A stretch of DNA of 64,000 bases, taken from the NCBI GenBank assembly GCA_004144345.1, contig SEEL01000006.1, positions 62,001 to 126,000 on the forward strand. Reading direction: 5' to 3'. Origin of the DNA: Hyphomicrobiales bacterium (GTDB lineage: Bacteria; Pseudomonadota; Alphaproteobacteria; Rhizobiales; Devosiaceae). Each line of letters opens with the position of its first letter. The stretch's first letter is position 1. Both the position numbers and the translations under genes were made by a program. The notes beneath the pieces are model-generated. The model did no database searches. It was not told the DNA's origin and saw nothing but the letters and a program-made list of their open reading frames with translations. Below are positions 7,901 through 15,983 of this stretch, piece after piece.

Positions 7901-8886
7901 GCTGCAACGCCCTCATGCGGATGGAAGCAAGCCAGCATTGCATCGCCGCTCTGCTCGCGGATGGGCCTGGTAGCGCAAAGATCCGATGCAGCGAAGCAGC
8001 GGTTGCGGAAGCGGCAGCCCGAGGGGAAGGCCATAGGCGGCGGCACGTTGCCGGCGATCTGCAGCAGGCGCTCCCGTCGTTCTTCCAGCGAGCGGCTGGC
8101 GCCGATGAGGCCCGCCGAATATTGGTGGCGAGGGGCGGTGAGCATGCGCGATGTCAGCCCGCTCTCGACCATCTGGCCGGCATACATCACGCCAACGCGG
8201 TCGGTGGTCTCGGCGACCACGCCCAGGTCATGCGACACGAAGATGAGCGAAAAGCCGAGGTCTTTGCGCAACTGTCCAAGCAGGTCGATGATCTGCGCCT
8301 GTACGGTCACGTCGAGCGCCGATGTCGGCTCGTCGGCGATGAGCAGCTTCGGTTCACCCGCAAGGCCGAGCGCGATGAGCGCCCGCTGGCGCTGGCCGCC
8401 CGAGAGCTGATGGGGGTAGCTGTCGAGGATCGTGCGAGATGCCGGCAGGCCGACCAGTTCTAGCAACTCGGATGGTTGACGGCGGCGAAGGTGGCGGCAC
8501 GCCTGCCCCAGCTGCGCACCGATGGTCATGCCGGGATTGAGCGACGACAGCGCGTCCTGATAAATCATCGCCACGGTCGTACCGAATAGCGAACGGCGTT
8601 CTGCCGGCCGCAACGCCAGCAGATTGCGTCCTTCGAGCATGATCTCGCCTTCGACCTTGGCGGCGGCCGGCAGCAGCCCGATGATCGCGGAGCTCAAGAG
8701 CGATTTGCCGCAACCGGATTCGCCGACAAGGCCAAAGGCTTCGCCCTGCCGTACGTCGAAGCTGATCGCATCGAGCACAGGCGTCTGGCCGAATGATCGC
8801 GGGAAGCGCACCGAGAGGTCGCGCACCGAAAGCATGGGCGTATCGTCGCGCGCATCGCTCGGCCCAGGTGTCGATATCTGGGTCAT
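7897..8886 (-). CDS. Dipeptide/oligopeptide-type ABC transporter ATP-binding protein (DppD-like)
   Basis: A 329-residue ABC ATPase with Walker A GESGCGKS, signature LSGGQRQRALIAL, Walker B LLIADEPTSALD and the C-terminal cysteine cluster GCRFRNRCFAASDLC. The start at 8886 makes a 4-bp ATGA overlap with the permease gene upstream; a much longer in-frame reading to 9615 only traverses that gene. It pairs with the DppF-like subunit. Confidence 0.93.
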   Translation of the reverse strand: MTQISTPGPSDARDDTPMLSVRDLSVRFPRSFGQTPVLDAISFDVRQGEAFGLVGESGCGKSLLSSAIIGLLPAAAKVEGEIMLEGRNLLALRPAERRSLFGTTVAMIYQDALSSLNPGMTIGAQLGQACRHLRRRQPSELLELVGLPASRTILDSYPHQLSGGQRQRALIALGLAGEPKLLIADEPTSALDVTVQAQIIDLLGQLRKDLGFSLIFVSHDLGVVAETTDRVGVMYAGQMVESGLTSRMLTAPRHQYSAGLIGASRSLEERRERLLQIAGNVPPPMAFPSGCRFRNRCFAASDLCATRPIREQSGDAMLACFHPHEGVAA

Positions 8887-9722
8887 TGGCCGGTATCGAA
8901 TCTCTTGTTGAGCCAGTCCGCCATACGGTTGAGGACCAGCACGCTGAGGAAGATGGCGAGACCGCTGAAAGTGGTGATCCACCAGGACCCGCTCAGCACC
9001 AGCCGTCGGCCATCGGCGAGAATATTGCCCCAGGACGGAGTGGGCGGCGGCACGCCGACGCCGATGAAGGACAGCGCGCCCTCGAGCACGATCGCGTCGG
9101 CGCAAATGACCGTGGCGAACACCAGGATGGGGATGGCGATGTTGATAGCGATGTGGTGGCGTAGGAGCCGCACGGTGCTGGTGCCGAAGAGCCGCGCCGC
9201 CACGACATATTCTTCTTCCAATTCGGTCATCAGCGCGCCGCGCACCATGCGCGCCACGGCGGGCGCGAAGATGATCGAGATGGCGACCACGGTGGTCACC
9301 GCGCCGCCGCCAAAAGCGGTGGCAAACACGATGGCCAACAGGATGCCCGGCAGCGACATCACCACGTCGACGAGACGCATGATCGCTTCGCCGACAAGGC
9401 GCGGCGTTACCACCGCTAAGATGCCGACGAGGCCGCCGAGCGCGAGCGCCACCAGCGTGGCAGCCGCGCCAATGAATACCGAGGTCCGCGCCCCGGCGAT
9501 GACCCGCGAGAACAAGTCGCGACCCAGATGATCGGTGCCGAACAGATGCGTCCAGGAGGGCGGCGCATTGAACGGGCCGGCGTTGATTTTCAGCGCATCG
9601 AACGGGGTGATCCATGGCCCGAAGACGGCCAGCACCACCAGAACGGCGAAGGCAAGCATCGGCAGCAGGGGCGGCGCGGCCGGGCGCGATGCCGGCGTGG
9701 GAGCAGCGAGTTCGGCGCTCAT
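8883..9722 (-). CDS. Peptide-type ABC transporter permease (DppC-like)
   Basis: A 279-residue inner-membrane permease with an N-terminal transmembrane segment, the GTDHLGRDLFSRVIAGAR motif characteristic of OppC/DppC, and about five further hydrophobic segments with the EAA-type loop near VAARLFGTS. It is coupled by 4-bp overlaps on both sides. It forms the translocation channel with the DppB-like subunit. Confidence 0.93.
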   Translation of the reverse strand: MSAELAAPTPASRPAAPPLLPMLAFAVLVVLAVFGPWITPFDALKINAGPFNAPPSWTHLFGTDHLGRDLFSRVIAGARTSVFIGAAATLVALALGGLVGILAVVTPRLVGEAIMRLVDVVMSLPGILLAIVFATAFGGGAVTTVVAISIIFAPAVARMVRGALMTELEEEYVVAARLFGTSTVRLLRHHIAINIAIPILVFATVICADAIVLEGALSFIGVGVPPPTPSWGNILADGRRLVLSGSWWITTFSGLAIFLSVLVLNRMADWLNKRFDTGQ

Positions 9723-10669
9723 GACTGGGCGGTTCTGAGTTTGGGACTGACCAGGAGGTAGGTCAGATCGACGAGCAGATTGACCACCACGAAAATGATG
9801 GCGTTGACGACGGCCACGCCCTGCACCACGGCGATGTCGCCCTGGTTCACGGCGGTGAGCAGCAGCCCGCCGATGCCCGGAATGTTGAACAGCGCTTCGA
9901 CGATAATGGCGCCGCCGAGAATATAGCCGAGCCGCAACCCGAAGGCGGTGATCGGACTGACCAGCGCGTTGCGCAGTCCGTTATTGCCGATGACCACAGC
10001 GGGATGGAGGCCAATGCCGCGCGCTGTGCGGATATAGTCCTTGGACAGCTCTTCGTTCAGTGAGGCGCGAACGACACGCGCCAGGGCCGAGGCGATGGGA
10101 AGCGCCAGCACGAGCGCCGGCATGGCGAGCGCATGCAGCCACGGCAGGAAGCCGGCAGATATATCGACGAAGCCGCCCGAGGGGAACCAGCCCAACTGGA
10201 CGGCAAAGATACTTATCGCCATGAGGCCGACCCAGAAGTCGGGCGCCGCAATGCCGAACACGGTGGCCGCTTCGATGATGCGGTCCGAGGCCCGGTCGCG
10301 CCGCGCTGCGGCGATGACGCCGAGCGCGCCGCCGAGCAGCAGGGCAATGCCGGCCGCGAGTAACGCCAATTGAGCCGTGATAGGCAGCGACCGCAGGATG
10401 AGGTCGCGCACCGGGACCTGCCGAACCAGCGATGTCCCTAGATCGCCATGGGCGATGGCAACGAGGAACCGCACATAGCGGATGGGCAGAGGATCGTTGA
10501 GCCCGTGCTCGATGGCGTAGGCGGCGCGCTGCTCGGGCGTGGCGAACGTGCCAAGCGACGAGATCGCCGGATCGCCCGGAGCGAGATCGATGAGCGCGAA
10601 GACGATGAAGATGACGACGAAGATGACAAAGACGCCGAACGCCAGACGCCGCAGGATAAAACTTAGCAT
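9719..10669 (-). CDS. Peptide-type ABC transporter permease (DppB-like)
   Basis: A permease of about 316 residues with the DppB/OppB N-terminus (MLSFILRRLAFGVFVIF), the DPAISSLG-type periplasmic segment and an EAA loop near RTARGIGLHP. The ATG at 10669 has GGAG 11 nt upstream; an in-frame GTG at 10681 has no room for a ribosome-binding site. It lies 79 bp after the binding-protein gene, with a strong hairpin between them. Confidence 0.92.
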   Translation of the reverse strand: MLSFILRRLAFGVFVIFVVIFIVFALIDLAPGDPAISSLGTFATPEQRAAYAIEHGLNDPLPIRYVRFLVAIAHGDLGTSLVRQVPVRDLILRSLPITAQLALLAAGIALLLGGALGVIAAARRDRASDRIIEAATVFGIAAPDFWVGLMAISIFAVQLGWFPSGGFVDISAGFLPWLHALAMPALVLALPIASALARVVRASLNEELSKDYIRTARGIGLHPAVVIGNNGLRNALVSPITAFGLRLGYILGGAIIVEALFNIPGIGGLLLTAVNQGDIAVVQGVAVVNAIIFVVVNLLVDLTYLLVSPKLRTAQS

Positions 10670-10705
10670 CGAATAGCTCACTCCGGCGGCCCTGGTGGCC
10701 GGAAG

Positions 10706-10731
10706 GTACGATCGCGTTGCCGCGATCGTAC
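10706..10731 (-). promoter_or_regulatory. Strong stem-loop between binding-protein gene and permease genes
   Basis: GTACGATCGCG (10706-10716) and CGCGATCGTAC (10721-10731) form a perfect 11-bp stem with a 4-nt loop. In the direction of transcription (minus) no U-run follows, so a full terminator is unlikely. Such hairpins after binding-protein genes commonly stabilise the upstream message, giving more binding protein than permease. Confidence 0.65.
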
Positions 10732-10747
10732 AGTTTTGCTTGGGGGC

Positions 10748-12337
10748 TTACGCGCCCTGGATATAGCTCAGGCCGGTACGCGGCAAGGCAACGAAGCCCG
10801 GCGTGTCGGTGACCCAGGCGGTCGGCTGCTTGCGATGGTGCAGCGGGAACGCCGGGCACTGCTGGGCGGCATATTCGAGGATCTCGGCATAGGCTGCCTT
10901 GAGCTCGGCCTCGTCCGAAAGCTGGAGCGCTGCTTCGAGCATGGCTTCCATCTTGTCGGTCTCGGCAGTGTTCCAGTGCCAGAGGGCGCGGGCGAGCGTG
11001 CCGGCAAAGACCCAGCGCAGCAGCAGGTCCGGATCGGGGCTGAAGATCGAGGGATCGGTGAAGGCCAGATAGGCCTCGAACGATGCATCGCTCACAAAGG
11101 CGTAGAGCGATTCCGTTTCGCCCGGCTTCAGCGTGACGGTGATACCGGCTTCGGCGAGCGACGCCTGGATCAGTTCGCCCTGCGGCAGGATCCATGCCTG
11201 GTCGGAAACCATCAGCTCGAAGCTGAGATTGGACACACCGGCTTCGGCGAGCAGTGCCTTGGCCTTTTCGACGTCGCGCACGAACACCGTCTCCGGACGG
11301 GTGTAGTACGGATGGTCTTCGGGGAAGTAGGCGAGCGCCGGCGCACCATTGCCGAGGAACACGGCCTGGGTGATGAGGTCGCGGTCGATGGCGAACAGCA
11401 CGGCCTGACGGACGCGCGGGTCGTTGAACGGGGCCTTGCCGCAGTTGAATTCAAGCAGCGACATGGTGAAAGTCTGGAGCGACGCGGTTTCGAAGCCGGC
11501 ATCGTCAAGCGACTGGAGGTCCGGATAGGGAACTTCCTCTATCGCCGAAACCTGGCCGGTGCGAAGCGCCGCGACACGCGCGGACGGCTCGAGAATGAGG
11601 CGCAGGTCGATGCTGTCATAGTCGTTCGGGAGGGCGCCGTTGTAGCCCTCGTGACGGGTGAGCAACACGCGTTCGCCGCTCAGGTTTTCGGCCAGCACAT
11701 AGGGGCCGGAGCCCATCGGCGCGAGCGCGATTTCGTTGGCGCTGCGCGCGGTGGTGTCGGCTTCCGACATGATCTTGATCATGGCGAGGCGCTGCTTCAG
11801 CACGCCGAGGCCGGCCGGCAGATGATTGAGCGTCAGTTCGACCGTCTGGGCATCGGTGGCGGTCACCGACTTGAGGAAGTTGAGGAACTGCGCGGCGAAC
11901 GAGCCGAGTTCGGTGCTCATGACGCGGGCATAGGTGAACGCCACGTCCTGCGCGGTGAGCGGGCTGCCATTGTGGAAGGTCGCGCCGGCGCGGATCTTGG
12001 CGCGGTAGACGAGGTCGCTGACCTGCTCGATGTCGCCGTCAACCAGCTCGGCCTTGGCGTCGCCGGTGGCCGGCTCGATCCGGTACAGGCCCTCGAACAC
12101 ATAGCTGATCACGCACATGCCGCCGACCTGATTGGCCAGATGCGGGTCGAGGCCGAGGATCGCATTGCCAAGACCGCCGACGGCGGTTCCGCTCGCACCG
12201 TCCTGCGCCATGGCGCCAGACGACCAGAGGGCGGCGGCGGCGACGCTCGTGAGGCCCGCAGCGCCGGCAAATTTCAGCAGGTCGCGCCGGGACAAGGCGT
12301 GAGGAATGGTGATTGTCTTCTCGATAACTCTGCTCAC
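10748..12337 (-). CDS. Tat-exported ABC transporter substrate-binding protein, family 5 (SBP_bac_5)
   Basis: A 529-residue family 5 (DppA/OppA-type) binding protein. The N-terminus carries a twin-arginine signal, SRRDLLKFAGAAG near residues 16-28, then a hydrophobic stretch and an AMAQ cleavage site, so it is probably folded before export. GTG at 12337 is chosen because GGAGGG stands 5 nt upstream; reading to 12406 would run into the promoter repeats. It supplies substrate to the DppBCD/F-like transporter. Family 5 proteins bind peptides but also oligosaccharides, opines and nickel, so the ligand is open. Confidence 0.92.
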   Translation of the reverse strand: MSRVIEKTITIPHALSRRDLLKFAGAAGLTSVAAAALWSSGAMAQDGASGTAVGGLGNAILGLDPHLANQVGGMCVISYVFEGLYRIEPATGDAKAELVDGDIEQVSDLVYRAKIRAGATFHNGSPLTAQDVAFTYARVMSTELGSFAAQFLNFLKSVTATDAQTVELTLNHLPAGLGVLKQRLAMIKIMSEADTTARSANEIALAPMGSGPYVLAENLSGERVLLTRHEGYNGALPNDYDSIDLRLILEPSARVAALRTGQVSAIEEVPYPDLQSLDDAGFETASLQTFTMSLLEFNCGKAPFNDPRVRQAVLFAIDRDLITQAVFLGNGAPALAYFPEDHPYYTRPETVFVRDVEKAKALLAEAGVSNLSFELMVSDQAWILPQGELIQASLAEAGITVTLKPGETESLYAFVSDASFEAYLAFTDPSIFSPDPDLLLRWVFAGTLARALWHWNTAETDKMEAMLEAALQLSDEAELKAAYAEILEYAAQQCPAFPLHHRKQPTAWVTDTPGFVALPRTGLSYIQGA

Positions 12338-12379
12338 AGAGACCCTCCGTTGTTTCGCAGTGTGGATCATCCGAACCAC

Positions 12380-12420
12380 GTTGTGAACTACAACTACGTT
12401 TGTCAAGCGATGTCAAACGT
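12380..12420. promoter_or_regulatory. Divergent promoter region with two inverted repeats
   Basis: GTTGT-GAACT-ACAAC (12380-12394) and ACGTTTG (12396-12402)/CAAACGT (12414-12420) are perfect inverted repeats. On the minus strand the sequence TTGACA occurs twice (complement of 12401-12406 and 12411-12416) and could be a -35 box for the binding-protein operon, although no good -10 box follows. They lie in the 214-bp gap between the divergent binding-protein and SDR genes. No regulator gene is adjacent. Confidence 0.4.
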
Positions 12421-12551
12421 GGATTTCGCCGGGCCTCGGGGATGTTTCGGGCGGCGCTTCGGCGGCGGATGGCGCGCCCGCTTGTTCCGTATAACAAAAC
12501 GTGCATTCTCCATGTCAGAACGTCAAATGAATTCGCATGGAAGCAATCGAG

Positions 12552-13388
12552 ATGCAGATCACCAAGACCGCCGCCGGACGTCTGGCCATCGTCACTGGCG
12601 CCGCGGGCGGCCAGGGCAGGGCCCTTGCCATTGCCCTGGGGCGCCGGGGCTATGCACTCGGTCTCATCGATACCCGGGCCGATGCAGTGGCGCAACTTGC
12701 CGCCGAACTTGCGGCTGAGGACATCCTGGCGCAGGCCATTGCCGTCGATGTCTCAGATCGCGACGCCGTGCGCGCCGGGCTTGAGCAGTGCGCCGCCCGC
12801 TTCGGCGCGCCCTTCATCCTCGCCTCCACCGCCGCCATCCTGCGCGGCGGGCTATTGATGGAGATGGACGACGCCGCTTTCGCGGAAACGTTGCGCGTCA
12901 ACATAATGGGGACGCTCGTCGTCAACACCGAGGTAGCGCGGCTGATGATCGAGGCGGGGCGCGGTGGCCGCATCGTCAATTGGTCGTCGGTTTCGTCCAA
13001 GCATGGCTCGCTCGGCTACGGCGCCTATTGCGCGTCCAAGAGCGCCGTCGAGTCGCTGACCAAATCCGTGGCGGTGGCGCTGGCACCGCATGGCATCAGC
13101 GTGAACGCCATCCTGCCCGGCAGCATCGAGACCGAAATGCTGGGCTATTTCGACGAGGCAGCGCGCAGCGACGTCGCGGCCGGCATCCCGCTCGGACGCT
13201 GGGGGCAGCCGGACGACATCGTCGCCGCTGCCCTCTTCCTCCTCGGCGACGATGCGGGCTGGACCACCGGTACCGAAGTCGTCGTCGATGGCGGCCTCCT
13301 GTCGAGCTATGGCGCGCCGGATCTGACGGGAACAATTGCCCGGCTGGAACGGGAACGCGCCCATCTCACCCAGCGCAAGGTGTCGTGA
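12552..13388 (+). CDS. SDR-family oxidoreductase
   Basis: A 278-residue classical SDR with the [12 protein letters not shown] cofactor motif, catalytic serine in NWSSVSS and YCASK active site. The usual NNAG motif is replaced by ASTAA. The start at 12552 has GGAAG 8 nt upstream; the in-frame ATG at 12537 lacks such a site. It is transcribed away from the importer operon and followed 1 bp later by a second SDR gene. A role in the same catabolic route is inferred from position only. Confidence 0.85.
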   Translation: MQITKTAAGRLAIVTGAAGGQGRALAIALGRRGYALGLIDTRADAVAQLAAELAAEDILAQAIAVDVSDRDAVRAGLEQCAARFGAPFILASTAAILRGGLLMEMDDAAFAETLRVNIMGTLVVNTEVARLMIEAGRGGRIVNWSSVSSKHGSLGYGAYCASKSAVESLTKSVAVALAPHGISVNAILPGSIETEMLGYFDEAARSDVAAGIPLGRWGQPDDIVAAALFLLGDDAGWTTGTEVVVDGGLLSSYGAPDLTGTIARLERERAHLTQRKVS

Positions 13389-13389
13389 G

Positions 13390-14166
13390 ATGGCTGTTGC
13401 TCTGGTAGCCGGCGGCACGAGCAGTGTCGGCGCTTCGGTCGTCCAGCTCCTGCTGGCGGCGGGCTGGCAGGTCGCCGTTTGCGGCAGTTCAGAGGCAAAG
13501 GTGACGGCGTTGGCCGAGGCCCATCGCGACGTCGCTGACCGTTACTGGCCATTCGTCGCCGACCTGACGGACCCTGCCACGCAGGATGGGCTGGTTGAGC
13601 GGGTGGTCGAGCGTTTCGGCGGCATCGACCTCTTGGTCAACAGCGCCGGCGGGTCGGAATCGACGCCCGAGCTGGTCTTCGACCGCGTGCGCTGGCGAGC
13701 GGAACTCGACCTCAATCTCGAAGCCGCCGCGGCCGTATCGATTCGCGCCATCGACGCGATGCGCGCGGGTGGCGGTGGGCGCATCGTCAATATCGGGTCG
13801 GTCTATGGCTCGCTCGCGCTCAACCCCGCCTTTTACCAAACACCGGGCGCCGAGAGCGATGCCGGCCCCTCGCGCGCGCTCGGCTACATGGCGGCCAAGG
13901 GCGGGCTGGTCAATCTGACGCGCGAGCTGGCGGCGATCGGCGGTCGCTACGGCGTCACCGTCAATTGCGTCTCGCCCGGCATGCTCAACGTGCCGACGCG
14001 GCCGCTCAGCGCCGACCATGTCGCGCGGTTCTCGGCCATGACGCCGCTGGGGCGCGTGGGCTCCGCCGACGACATTGCCCCGCTCGTGGTGTTCCTCGGC
14101 TCACCGGGCGCCAGCTTTATCACCGGGCAGGACATCAAGGTCGACGGCGGCTGGTCGATCTGGTGA
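13390..14166 (+). CDS. SDR-family oxidoreductase (second of pair)
   Basis: A 258-residue classical SDR. The glycine motif AGGTSSVG is a variant of TGxxxGxG; NSAGG, the catalytic serine in NIGSVYGS and YMAAK are in place, and it ends in VDGGWSIW. It begins 1 bp after the previous SDR stop, so the two form one transcript. Tandem SDRs of this type often carry out consecutive oxidation/reduction of a sugar or polyol; no specific substrate can be assigned. Confidence 0.85.
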   Translation: MAVALVAGGTSSVGASVVQLLLAAGWQVAVCGSSEAKVTALAEAHRDVADRYWPFVADLTDPATQDGLVERVVERFGGIDLLVNSAGGSESTPELVFDRVRWRAELDLNLEAAAAVSIRAIDAMRAGGGGRIVNIGSVYGSLALNPAFYQTPGAESDAGPSRALGYMAAKGGLVNLTRELAAIGGRYGVTVNCVSPGMLNVPTRPLSADHVARFSAMTPLGRVGSADDIAPLVVFLGSPGASFITGQDIKVDGGWSIW

Positions 14167-14548
14167 CTGGATCCGGGTTCTACGTCGTCCGAATTCCTGC
14201 CAGCGTCCTAAGGGCGCGGCGCTGGCAGGACGACCGGCCCGCCGCAGGCTGAAGGTCGGAATAGAGCGCCCTCCCCCCCGGCAAGGTGGGCACCCGCGAC
14301 CGAGATTTGCGCCCTCGCCTACGGCGTATCCACTGGCTCAGCTGTCTCGGGAAAAGGTCGCGGGCGCGCTTGTCCGGCATCCTCTGGCTGGGCGCTAGCT
14401 CCAAAACGAGCACGCAAGGCCCCGAGGACAACCGGCAGGTTGAGCTTGGCCATCATCCTCCCGGCAGTTTCTAGCAGTGCTTTGCAGCAAACTGCCGGTT
14501 TTCCTGGCGTCTTGGGAAGAGCGCAATGCCTTCAAGGGTCAAAGCTGC
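14167..14548. other. 382-bp gap without a gene; stem-loops only
   Basis: No convincing coding frame is seen. A perfect 10-bp inverted repeat, CCTGCCAGCG (14196-14205) and CGCTGGCAGG (14220-14229), lies 30 bp after the SDR stop and could end or protect that message; it has no T-run. A typical terminator follows at 14461-14502. The rest is unremarkable GC-rich sequence leading to the tRNA pair. Confidence 0.6.
14461..14502 (+). terminator. Rho-independent terminator
   Basis: CCGGCAGTTT (14461-14470) pairs perfectly with AAACTGCCGG (14489-14498), followed by TTTT. The 18-nt loop can fold further (GCA/TGC). It would stop plus-strand transcripts from the SDR pair before the tRNA genes. Confidence 0.75.
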
Positions 14549-14623
<75 letters not shown>

Positions 14624-14758
14624 ACGGCGCGGTTCCTACACGGTTCGGCAGGGGCGCGCAACGAAGCACAACTGACGCAGGATGGGTGCTTGTAACCGCC
14701 AAAACTCGCAGCTATAACGCCGCAACTTCAGCGCCCCCGGGCGCCCGGAAGTCCCTAT

Positions 14759-14835
14759 CGGAGTATAGCGCAGCCTGGTAGCGCACCTGCTTCGGGAGCA
14801 GGGGGTCGAGTGTTCGAATCACTCTACTCCGACCA
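14759..14835 (+). tRNA. tRNA-Pro (anticodon CGG)
   Basis: A 77-nt cloverleaf with CCA encoded: acceptor CGGAGTA/TACTCCG, anticodon arm CCTGC-TTCGGGA-GCAGG with anticodon CGG, and T-arm GAGTG-TTCGAAT-CACTC. CGG reads CCG, giving proline. Its 3' end is repeated at 38333-38357 (see the repeat entries). Confidence 0.95.
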
Positions 14836-14836
14836 A
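14812..14836 (+). repeat. Left copy of 25-bp direct repeat (3' end of tRNA-Pro), att-like
   Basis: The repeat starts at GTTCGAATCAC in the T-arm, ends with the encoded CCA plus one A, and matches 38333-38357 at 24 of 25 bases in the same orientation. Tyrosine integrases commonly use such tRNA 3' ends as attB. Whether this one was used is inference. Confidence 0.6.
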
Positions 14837-14840
14837 TCAA

Positions 14841-14870
14841 CCCCGGCGTCTCACGGCGCCGGGGTTTTTT
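14841..14870 (+). terminator. Rho-independent terminator after tRNA-Pro
   Basis: CCCCGGCG (14841-14848) pairs with CGCCGGGG (14857-14864), followed by six T. The same hairpin, loop included, recurs at 25694-25722. Confidence 0.85.
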
Positions 14871-14922
14871 CATATCTGGCCGCAAGCCGCCGTGCTCTCC
14901 GGACTTGTTTAGCGCGCGCAGC

Positions 14923-15711
14923 CTAGCGACCGCCGCCGGCTAGCTTGCGGGTGCTCGACTTCCGGGGACTTGCCTTCTTTGTTGCCGTCTCCAGGGCCAG
15001 ATGCGCCCCGACATCTGAGGCAAGCAGCGACTGAAGTTGGCGGACGATCTGGGCCGCGTGTTCCGTGGCAAGGCGATCCGCAAGATTGGCGTCGCGTTTG
15101 ACGATGGCGGCGATCATGGCAGCGTGCTGTTGGACATATTCGCGCGGCAGGTGATCCTGGAAGGTACGGTAGTAGATGCGAAACAGGCGTCGTCCTTCAT
15201 CTAGCAGGCGGCCGAACAGGTCGGTGTAGTAGCGGTTGCGACCGGCCTCGGCGATGGCGACGTGCAGGTCGCGGCTAGACGCGATCATGGCTAGCGCATC
15301 CGCACTCTCGACGGCGGCATCGAACAGGTCCGCGTGGCCGCGGATCACTTCCACATCTAGGTCGACATGGTGCATCGCGGCGAGACGGTGCGTAACGCGG
15401 TACATGAGCGTGAGCGTATCGAAATAGACCGGCAGTTCCGCGAAATTGATCGGCGACACGATGGTGTTGCGGTTGGGCAACGTCGTGACGAACCGCTCAT
15501 TCGCCAGCCGCATCAGCGCCTCGCGCACAGGGGTACGAGACAGATGGAAGCGTTGCGAGAGCCGCGTTTCATCAAGAGGCTCGCCGGGCTCCAGCACCAT
15601 CTCGATGATCTCCTGGCGGAGAACCGTGTAGACACGCTGGACGCCCGATCCGCGGGCGGGAAGAGATTTCTTGGCGGGCTTGGCGGGCTTGGCGGGTTTA
15701 CTGGCTGCCAT
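14923..15711 (-). CDS. GntR-family transcriptional regulator, FCD type, with Lys/Ala/Pro-rich tail
   Basis: A 262-residue GntR regulator. The winged helix has the recognition segment LSQRFHLSRTPVREALMRL (about residues 50-70). The all-helical FCD effector domain follows, with the expected Asp/His ligand pattern (SRDLHVAIAEA and two histidines in the last helices). The ATG at 15711 follows GAGGAAG. Odd are the basic N-terminal repeat KPAKPAKPAKK, encoded by three near-identical DNA repeats, and a basic C-terminal tail. It is divergent from the M24 peptidase gene and probably controls it and the downstream importer through the TGTCGACA sites. Confidence 0.88.
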   Translation of the reverse strand: MAASKPAKPAKPAKKSLPARGSGVQRVYTVLRQEIIEMVLEPGEPLDETRLSQRFHLSRTPVREALMRLANERFVTTLPNRNTIVSPINFAELPVYFDTLTLMYRVTHRLAAMHHVDLDVEVIRGHADLFDAAVESADALAMIASSRDLHVAIAEAGRNRYYTDLFGRLLDEGRRLFRIYYRTFQDHLPREYVQQHAAMIAAIVKRDANLADRLATEHAAQIVRQLQSLLASDVGAHLALETATKKASPRKSSTRKLAGGGR

Positions 15712-15948
15712 AGTCTTCCTCGATTGCTGCGCCGGCTGCAACTTACCGGCTGCACACCGGCTCCCATCCGGGAGTCCGTCTGACGCAAATAGTGCGCAAG
15801 TCGTAATTCTGGCGATCGCTGCCGATCCCGCGAGCTCGTCGCTCGATCGGCCGGGGCCTGCCCGCGTCGGGCGACGACCATCCCGATGCCTCTATCGCGA
15901 ATGACCGGCGCAATGAAGACCCTTGCGGGTGCGCGGCTGCTGTATATA

Positions 15949-15967
15949 GTTTGTCGACATTGTTACG
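15949..15967. promoter_or_regulatory. Candidate GntR operator upstream of the M24 peptidase
   Basis: TGTCGACA at 15952-15959 is a perfect 8-bp palindrome inside TTGTCGACATTGTTAC, 25-32 bp before the peptidase ATG. The same TGTCGACA followed by WTGT is found at 17853 before the binding-protein gene. FCD-type GntR sites are often short dyads of this kind. Confidence 0.45.
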
Positions 15968-15983
15968 CTTTCCCCGAGGGCTC

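Noticed and set aside
12373-12388. A fourth IclR dyad near the importer promoter (GTTCACAACGTGGTTC on the minus strand)
   Set aside because: Similar at the left end but one base shorter and not palindromic in the right places; too weak to add to the three sites.
10736-12718. 660-codon plus-strand frame opposite the family 5 binding protein
   Set aside because: Antisense shadow; it runs through the binding-protein gene and its promoter into the SDR start and shows no motif.
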